Assembly (NCBI RefSeq): GCF_003989665.1
Contig: NZ_RZIJ01000019.1
Coordinates: 62,001 to 126,000 of the forward strand
DNA: 64,000 bases
Origin: Azospirillum doebereinerae
Lineage (GTDB): Bacteria; Pseudomonadota; Alphaproteobacteria; Azospirillales; Azospirillaceae
Reading direction: 5' to 3'
A program made the translations under genes and the position numbers. Each line of letters starts with the position of its first letter. Position 1 is the stretch's first letter. Below the pieces are notes generated by a model, which saw only the letters and a list, made by a program, of their open reading frames with translations, did not search any database and was not told the origin of the DNA. Shown in pieces: positions 59,011 to 64,000 of the stretch.

Positions 59011-60291
59011 TCACACCACCGGCGTCGTGAACGCCACGCTCTCCGGCCGCCCCGGCAGATCCAACTCCGCCCGCACGGGTGCGCAACGGCTGATCACCCG
59101 GCCGCGCCGCAGCACAAACAGGCGGGTGGCGCGGGTGCGGATCGCCTCGACCGGGCCGTTGGCCTGGAGCACCACCAGATCGGCGTGGCAGCCGACCTCC
59201 AGCCCGTAGCCGTCGAGGTGCAGCAGCTTGGCCGGGTTGGCGGTCACCGCGTCGAAGCTGGCGACGATGCCGTCATGCCCCGTCATCTGCCCGACGTGCA
59301 GCCCCATATGCGCCACCTCCAGCATGTCGCCGGAGCCCAGCGGGTACCAGGGATCCATCACACAGTCGTGCCCGAAGGCCACGGTCAGCCCGGCGGCCAT
59401 CAACTCCGGCACGCGGGTCATGCCGCGGCGCTTGGGGTAGGTGTCGTGGCGGCCCTGCAGGGTGATGTTGATCAGCGGGTTGGCGATGACGCCCAGCTGC
59501 GCCTCCGCCATCAGCGGGATCAGCTTGGAGACGTAGTAGTTGTCCATCGAGTGCATGGAGGTCAGGTGCGAGCCGGTGACCCGCCCCTGCATGCCCAGCC
59601 GGTTGGCCTCGTAGGCCAGCGTCTCGACGTGGCGCGACAGAGGGTCGTCGCTCTCGTCGCAATGCATGTCGACCAGCAGCCCGCGCTCCGCCGCGATCTC
59701 GCAGAGCAGCCGGACCGAGGCGGCGCCGTCGGCCATCGTCCGCTCGAAATGCGGGATGCCGCCGACCACGTCGACGCCCATGTCGAGGGCCTGGAGCAGA
59801 AGCTCCTCGGTGCCCGGCGCGCGCAGCACGCCGTCCTGCGGGAAGGCGACCAGTTGCAGGTCGAGATAGGGGGCGACCCGCTTCTTGACCTCCAGCAGCG
59901 CCTCGACCGCCAGCAGGCGCGGGTCGCAGACGTCGACGTGGCTGCGGATTGCCAGCAGGCCGCGCGCCACCGCCCAGTCGCAATAGGCCATGGCCCGTTC
60001 GATGATGGAATCCTGGACCAGCTGCGGTTTCAGCTCGCCCCACAGCGCGATCCCCTCCAGCAGCGTGCCGGAACGGTTGACGCGCGGCATGCCGTAGCTG
60101 AGCGTCGAATCCATGTGGAAATGCGCGTCGACGAAGGGCGGCGTCACCAGCCGGCCGGTGGCGTCGATCTCGCTGGCCGCCTCCCCGGCGAGGGCCGGCT
60201 CCACGGCGGCGATGCGGCCGTCCTTGATGCCGATGTCCAGGCCGGTGCGCCCGTCGGGCAGCGTGGCGCGGCGCAGGATCAGATCGAACAT
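59011..60291 (-). CDS. CodA-like cytosine/5-methylcytosine deaminase family amidohydrolase
   Basis: Metal-dependent deaminase of 426 residues, the same length as E. coli CodA and similar throughout. Metal and catalytic motifs: VDAHFHMDSTL, QLVAFPQDG, VDMHCDESDDPLSRHVETLA, GSHLTSMHSM and LQGRHDTYPKRRG. In E. coli the metal-Asp is followed by a second Asp (GHDDVFDPWY, D313-D314); here the site reads GHDCVMDPWY, so D314 is Cys. That position shapes the pocket around C5 of the pyrimidine. It overlaps the permease stop by 1 nt and is the last gene of a nucleobase importer operon. Confidence 0.88.
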   Translation of the reverse strand: MFDLILRRATLPDGRTGLDIGIKDGRIAAVEPALAGEAASEIDATGRLVTPPFVDAHFHMDSTLSYGMPRVNRSGTLLEGIALWGELKPQLVQDSIIERAMAYCDWAVARGLLAIRSHVDVCDPRLLAVEALLEVKKRVAPYLDLQLVAFPQDGVLRAPGTEELLLQALDMGVDVVGGIPHFERTMADGAASVRLLCEIAAERGLLVDMHCDESDDPLSRHVETLAYEANRLGMQGRVTGSHLTSMHSMDNYYVSKLIPLMAEAQLGVIANPLINITLQGRHDTYPKRRGMTRVPELMAAGLTVAFGHDCVMDPWYPLGSGDMLEVAHMGLHVGQMTGHDGIVASFDAVTANPAKLLHLDGYGLEVGCHADLVVLQANGPVEAIRTRATRLFVLRRGRVISRCAPVRAELDLPGRPESVAFTTPVV

Positions 60292-61205
60292 CAGCGTTCT
60301 CCTTTGCGATAGGGCACCATCAGGGCGCGCGGGTAGGAGGCGCGGCGCGCCACCAGGACCAGCGCCAGGATGCTCAGCAGATAGGGCATCATCAGGAAGA
60401 CCTGGTAGGGCAGGACCCCGCCGGCCACCTGTTGCAGGCGGAGTTGGAGCGCGTCGAACACGGCGAACAGCAGCGCGCCGAGCAGCGCCTTGCCCGGCCG
60501 CCAAGATGCGAAGACCACCAGCGCCACGCAGATCCAGCCGCGCCCGTTGACCATGTTGAAGAAGAAGGCGTTGAAGGCCGACAGCGTCAGGAAGGCCCCG
60601 GCCAGCGCCATCAGCGCGCTGCCCGCCATCACCGCGCCGATGCGCACGCCGGTGACGCTGAGGCCCTGCGCCTCGGCCGCCGCCGGGTTCTCGCCGACCA
60701 TCCGCACCGCCAGCCCGACCGGCGTGCGGTAGAGGACATAGGCGACCAGCCCGACCAGCGCGAAGGCCAGGTAGGTCAGCGGCGTCTGCGCCAGCGCCCC
60801 CGGCAGGTCGAGCGGCTGGAAGGGCGTGACGGTCGGCGGCGTGCTGGCCTGGGGCAGGACGAGGCGGTAGACGAAATAGGACAGGCTGGTTCCCAGCAGC
60901 GTGACGCCGATCCCGGTGACGTGCTGCGACAGGCCGAGCGGCACCGTCAGCACCGCGTGCAGCAGCCCGAGCAGCGCCCCGCAGAAGGCGGCGAAGAGCA
61001 CGCCGGTCCACAGGTCGGCGCCCTGGTAGACCGCCATCCAGCCGGCCATGGCGCCCAGTGTCATGATGCCTTCGATGCCGAGGTTCAGCACCCCGGCGCG
61101 CTCGCACAGCAGCTCCCCCAGCGTGCCCAGCACATAGGGGGTGGCGATGCGCAGGACCGCCGTCCAGAAGGCGGCGGAGACGAGAATGTCGAGGATTTCG
61201 GTCAC
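60291..61205 (-). CDS. ABC importer permease, BMP/nucleoside type (NupQ-like)
   Basis: Inner-membrane permease of 304 residues from the BPD_transp_2 family. Marks: ATPYVLGTLGELLCERAGVLNLGIEGIMTLGAMAGW near the N terminus, GLSQHVTGIGVTLLGTSLSYFVYR, and VGENPAAAEAQGLSVTGVRIGAVMAGSALMALAGAF. It is 1 nt away from the partner permease and overlaps the deaminase start. Works with the double ATPase and BMP receptor upstream. Confidence 0.93.
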   Translation of the reverse strand: MTEILDILVSAAFWTAVLRIATPYVLGTLGELLCERAGVLNLGIEGIMTLGAMAGWMAVYQGADLWTGVLFAAFCGALLGLLHAVLTVPLGLSQHVTGIGVTLLGTSLSYFVYRLVLPQASTPPTVTPFQPLDLPGALAQTPLTYLAFALVGLVAYVLYRTPVGLAVRMVGENPAAAEAQGLSVTGVRIGAVMAGSALMALAGAFLTLSAFNAFFFNMVNGRGWICVALVVFASWRPGKALLGALLFAVFDALQLRLQQVAGGVLPYQVFLMMPYLLSILALVLVARRASYPRALMVPYRKGER

Positions 61206-61206
61206 G

Positions 61207-62256
61207 TCAGCCTCGCCGCAGGCGGTAGCGCGCCAAGAGCCCGGCGACCAGCATGCAGAGCAGGCTGGTGGCGACGAGCACGTCGGCGATGTAGTTGGGC
61301 ACCGGCATGGCGCGGCTCATGGCGTCGGCGCCGACGAAGATGCCGGCGATGAACAGCGCCGCCCCGACCACGCCCAGCGGGTGGAGCTGGGCCAGCATGG
61401 CGACGACGATGCCGCTGTAGCCGAAGCCGGGCGACAGGTCGAGCGTCAGGTAGCCCTTCAGCCCCAACACCTCCGACGCCCCGGCTAGCCCGGCGAGACC
61501 GCCGGACAGCAGGGCGGTGCGCAGCATGATCCACGACACCGGCATGCCGGCGAAGGCCGCCGCGCGCGGGTTGGCGCCGACCGCGCGGTTCTCGTAGCCC
61601 CAGATGGTCCGGGTGTCGATCAGCCACAGCAGCACCGCCAGACCCAGCGCGACGGCGAGACCGGCGTGCAGGCGGGTGCGTTCGACCAGCTTGGGCAGCT
61701 CCGCCGCCGGATCGACCGGGGCCGACTGCGGCCAGCCCATCCCCATCGGGTCCTTGAGCGCGCCCTCCAGCAGCATCGACACCAGCAGCAGGACCACGAA
61801 GTTCAGCAGCAGCGTCGTCACCACCTCGTCCACGCCGAAGCGGGTCTTGAGGACGGCCGGACCCAGCAGCGTGACGCCGCCGGCCGCCATGCCGGCCAGC
61901 ATCACCGCCGGGATCAGCAGCCAGGACGGCAGGTTCAGCATGCCGCCGCCCAGCACCACGGCGGCGAGCGCGCCCATGTAGAGCTGCCCCTCGGCGCCGA
62001 TGTTCCACAGCTTGGCGCGGAAGGCGACGGCGGCGGCGAGCCCGGTCAGGATCAGCGGGGTGGCCCGCGTCAGCGTCTCGGTCAGGGCGAAGCGGGAGCC
62101 GACGGCGCCCTCGATCAGCAGCCCGTAGGCGCGCAGGACCGGCGCACCGGTCCAGGCGATCAGCAGGGCGCAGAGCGCCAGCGCCGCGACCACCGCCGCG
62201 ACGGGCGCCAGCAGCCGGACGGCGAGGGGGGTGTCGTTGCGCGGTTCAAGCCGCAT
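61207..62256 (-). CDS. ABC importer permease, BMP/nucleoside type (NupP-like)
   Basis: Inner-membrane permease of 349 residues. The family block is TPLILTGLAAAVAFRAKLWNIGAEGQLYMGALAAV, then GVDEVVTTLLLNFVVLLLV, then NPRAAAFAGMPVSWIMLRTALLSGGLAGLAGASEVLG. It overlaps the ATPase gene by 11 nt and pairs with the permease immediately downstream. Confidence 0.93.
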   Translation of the reverse strand: MRLEPRNDTPLAVRLLAPVAAVVAALALCALLIAWTGAPVLRAYGLLIEGAVGSRFALTETLTRATPLILTGLAAAVAFRAKLWNIGAEGQLYMGALAAVVLGGGMLNLPSWLLIPAVMLAGMAAGGVTLLGPAVLKTRFGVDEVVTTLLLNFVVLLLVSMLLEGALKDPMGMGWPQSAPVDPAAELPKLVERTRLHAGLAVALGLAVLLWLIDTRTIWGYENRAVGANPRAAAFAGMPVSWIMLRTALLSGGLAGLAGASEVLGLKGYLTLDLSPGFGYSGIVVAMLAQLHPLGVVGAALFIAGIFVGADAMSRAMPVPNYIADVLVATSLLCMLVAGLLARYRLRRG

Positions 62257-63835
62257 CGACGATCTCCGGCAGGATGTCCCAATGCCCGGCCATCAGCAGG
62301 CCGAGCTGGCGGACCGACACGCGGTCGTGCGGCAGAAGCGGGGTGAGGCGCCCGTGGTGGATGACGGCGATGCTGTCGGCGAGCGCCAGGATCTCGTCGA
62401 GATCCTCGGAGATCAACAGCACCCCGGCGCCGGCCGCGCGGGCCTCCAGCAGCCGGCCATGGACGTAGGACACGGCGCCGACGTCGAGCCCGCGCGTCGG
62501 CTGGCTCGCCAGGATCAGGTCGGGGCCGTGGGCCAGCGTGCGGCCGAGGATCAGCTTCTGCATGTTGCCGCCCGACAGAAGCTGCGTGCGGGCGTCCGGC
62601 CCCGGACAGCGCACGTCGAAGGCGTCGATGACGTCGTGGGCGTAGGCGCGGGCGGCGCCCCGGCGCAGCACACCCAGCCGGGAGAAGGCGGGGTCGCGGT
62701 AGCGCTCGGCGATCAGGTTCTCCCACACCGCCATGGCGCCGACCAGCCCGGCGCTGTGCCGGTCCTCGGGGATGCGGGCGACGCCGCGCCGGACCATGGC
62801 GGCCGGGTCGGCGCGGTCCACCGTCTCGCCCTTCAGGGCGGCGTGGCCGGCATCGGGGTGGATCAGCCCGCTGACCAGATCGGCCAGCGCCGTCTGGCCG
62901 TTGCCCGACACCCCGGCGATGCCGACGACCTGATGGCGGCGGATGGTCAGATCCACGGCGTCCAGCAGCGGCCGGCCGTGATCGGACTTGACCGTCACCG
63001 CCGACAGCGCCAGCACCGGCTCGCCCGGCGCCAGCGGGGCGGGGGAGGGCGGCTTCACGGCGCGGCCGACCATCAGCTCGGCCAGCTTCTCGCGGTCGGT
63101 GGAGGCGGTGGCGTGGGTGGCGACCAGCTTTCCGGCGCGGAGCACCGCGACCGTATCGCTGGCGGCGAAGACCTCGTTCATCTTGTGGCTGATGAAGACC
63201 ACCGCCAGCCCGTCCGCCGTCAGCTTGCGCAGCGTCTCGAACAGCCCGGCGGATTCCTGCGGCGTCAGCACGGCCGTCGGCTCGTCGAGGATCAGGATGC
63301 GGGCGTCGCGGAAGAGCGCCTTGAGGATCTCGACCCGCTGGCGCTCGCCGACCGACAGGTCCCCGACCAGCGCGTCCGGCCGCACCCCCAGACCGAAGCG
63401 CCCGGCCAGATCGAGCAGCCGGCGCTTGGCCGTCCCGCGATCCGACCAGGGGCGCCACAGCCGCTCGGTCCCGACCGCGACGTTGTCGAGCACCGACAAA
63501 TTGTCCGCCAGCGTGAAGTGCTGGTGGACCATGCCGATGCCGGCCTGGAGCGCGGCGCGGGGCGAGCCCGGCGGCAGCGGCCGGCCGAACGCCTCGATGC
63601 TGCCCGCGTCGGCCACGTAATGGCCGAACAGGATGTTCATCAGGGTGGTCTTGCCGGCCCCGTTCTCGCCCAGCAGCGCCAGCACCTCGCCGGCGCGCAA
63701 GCTCAGCGAGATGGAGTCGTTGGCGAGCAGCGGACCGAAGCGCTTGGTGATCCCGGCAAGGCGGAGGACGACCTCCGCCTTGCCGTCGGCGCGTGCGGCG
63801 ACGGGTGTGGGCATGGCGGAGGTCGTCACGGTCAC
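62246..63835 (-). CDS. ABC importer double-ATPase subunit, BMP/nucleoside type (NupO-like)
   Basis: Fused two-domain ATPase of 529 residues. The first domain is complete (Walker A LLGENGAGKTTLMN, signature LSVGERQRVEI, Walker B ILILDEPTAVL). The second has a degenerate P-loop IAGVSGNGQTALADLVSG with signature LSGGNMQKLILGR and Walker B LILASQPTRGLD, as usual for this sugar/nucleoside class. GTG 63835 overlaps the receptor stop in GTGA; an ATG at 63814 is the alternative start. Confidence 0.92.
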   Translation of the reverse strand: MTVTTSAMPTPVAARADGKAEVVLRLAGITKRFGPLLANDSISLSLRAGEVLALLGENGAGKTTLMNILFGHYVADAGSIEAFGRPLPPGSPRAALQAGIGMVHQHFTLADNLSVLDNVAVGTERLWRPWSDRGTAKRRLLDLAGRFGLGVRPDALVGDLSVGERQRVEILKALFRDARILILDEPTAVLTPQESAGLFETLRKLTADGLAVVFISHKMNEVFAASDTVAVLRAGKLVATHATASTDREKLAELMVGRAVKPPSPAPLAPGEPVLALSAVTVKSDHGRPLLDAVDLTIRRHQVVGIAGVSGNGQTALADLVSGLIHPDAGHAALKGETVDRADPAAMVRRGVARIPEDRHSAGLVGAMAVWENLIAERYRDPAFSRLGVLRRGAARAYAHDVIDAFDVRCPGPDARTQLLSGGNMQKLILGRTLAHGPDLILASQPTRGLDVGAVSYVHGRLLEARAAGAGVLLISEDLDEILALADSIAVIHHGRLTPLLPHDRVSVRQLGLLMAGHWDILPEIVDAA

Positions 63836-64000
63836 ATCGTCGACTTCGGCTCGCCGTCGTCGACCTTGACGGTGAACGTGCCGGCGCGGATCTCGGCCTC
63901 GCGGGCCTTGACCTTGGCGACGGTTTCCGCCGGGATCTTGGACTCGAAGGTGCCGAGCGGGGCGAGGCTGGAGCCCTTGTGCTCCATCTTGCTGTAGGGG
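63832..64000 (-). CDS. BMP-family ABC importer substrate-binding protein, cut off by window edge
   Basis: Only the C-terminal 55 or so codons are inside the window; the rest, with the signal peptide and promoter, lies beyond 64000. The visible part reads PYSKMEHKGSSLAPLGTF, then KIPAETVAKVKAREAEI and TFTVKVDDGEPKSTM. The 'v...e..I..G.f.v' pattern is the usual end of Bmp/PnrA-like nucleoside receptors. Its stop overlaps the ATPase start, so it is in the same operon. Confidence 0.85.
   Translation of the reverse strand, partial: PYSKMEHKGSSLAPLGTFESKIPAETVAKVKAREAEIRAGTFTVKVDDGEPKSTM

Overview
The window is a high-GC bacterial chromosome or chromid segment. Gene content points to an alphaproteobacterium of the Rhodospirillales, most likely Azospirillum or a close relative. 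The reasons are the PhyR-type general stress regulator, EcfG-type promoters (GGAAC-N16/17-NGTT), a metX-metW operon, chorismate mutase next to hisC, several branched-chain-type and TRAP importers, and a DmeF-type metal exporter. The genus is an inference from family resemblance, not from a database search. Genes are packed tightly, with many 4-nt ATGA/GTGA overlaps. No CRISPR array, rRNA, intact insertion sequence or prophage is visible. The only RNA gene called with confidence is a tRNA-Phe.

Region 1 (1-4.9 kb): a cut-off EamA transporter, a ChbG/HpnK-like deacetylase, a SAM methyltransferase and a GtrA membrane protein (envelope-type genes), then a 2-aminobenzoate/benzoate-CoA ligase-like gene with palindromes in its upstream region. 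Region 2 (4.9-12 kb): a stress and envelope block. phyR lies downstream of an EcfG-type promoter, and its upstream gap carries two strong minus-strand terminators with anti-Shine-Dalgarno (CCTCCC) motifs that look like small RNA genes. It is followed by purU, two hypothetical genes (one a 55-residue coiled-coil protein), a cell-wall amidase, a two-BON-domain lipoprotein and a secreted repeat protein. Region 3 (12-17 kb): a TetR regulator divergent from an RND efflux pair, with matching operator halves between them.

Region 4 (17.3-26.3 kb): one long minus-strand operon of ten genes: a complete branched-chain-type ABC importer, an acyl-CoA ligase, a DUF169 protein, a small SCP2-like protein, an alpha/beta hydrolase and a UTRA-type GntR regulator. 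The promoter carries two perfect dyads. This looks like a self-regulated uptake and CoA-activation system for an unidentified acid, and it is the best candidate for an undescribed pathway. Region 5 (26.5-29.7 kb): a FadR-type regulator, an APH-type kinase and a class III PLP enzyme, with the same palindrome before the regulator and before the kinase. By analogy with hydroxylysine or ethanolamine-phosphate catabolism this is a kinase plus phospho-lyase pathway. A vestigial IS3 transposase fragment and tRNA-Phe follow.

Region 6 (30-40.8 kb): bdhA and a patatin-like lipase, a DmeF-type exporter, a CoA-transferase remnant, pirin with a divergent LysR regulator, and a TRAP transporter-LacI-SDR operon whose upstream region has a perfect tandem operator. 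Region 7 (40.8-48.2 kb): a Kbp/YgaU-like LysM protein and two small disordered proteins, each unit behind an EcfG-type promoter, then an MFS exporter, a PRC-barrel protein, metX-metW, chorismate mutase and hisC. Region 8 (48.3-59 kb): acyl-CoA catabolism, with an isomerase-like crotonase and a thiolase on the plus strand facing a seven-gene minus-strand beta-oxidation-like operon whose probable regulator is a divergent IclR protein. Region 9 (59-64 kb): a BMP-type nucleobase/nucleoside ABC importer operon ending in a CodA-like deaminase whose active-site position equivalent to E. coli D314 is cysteine.
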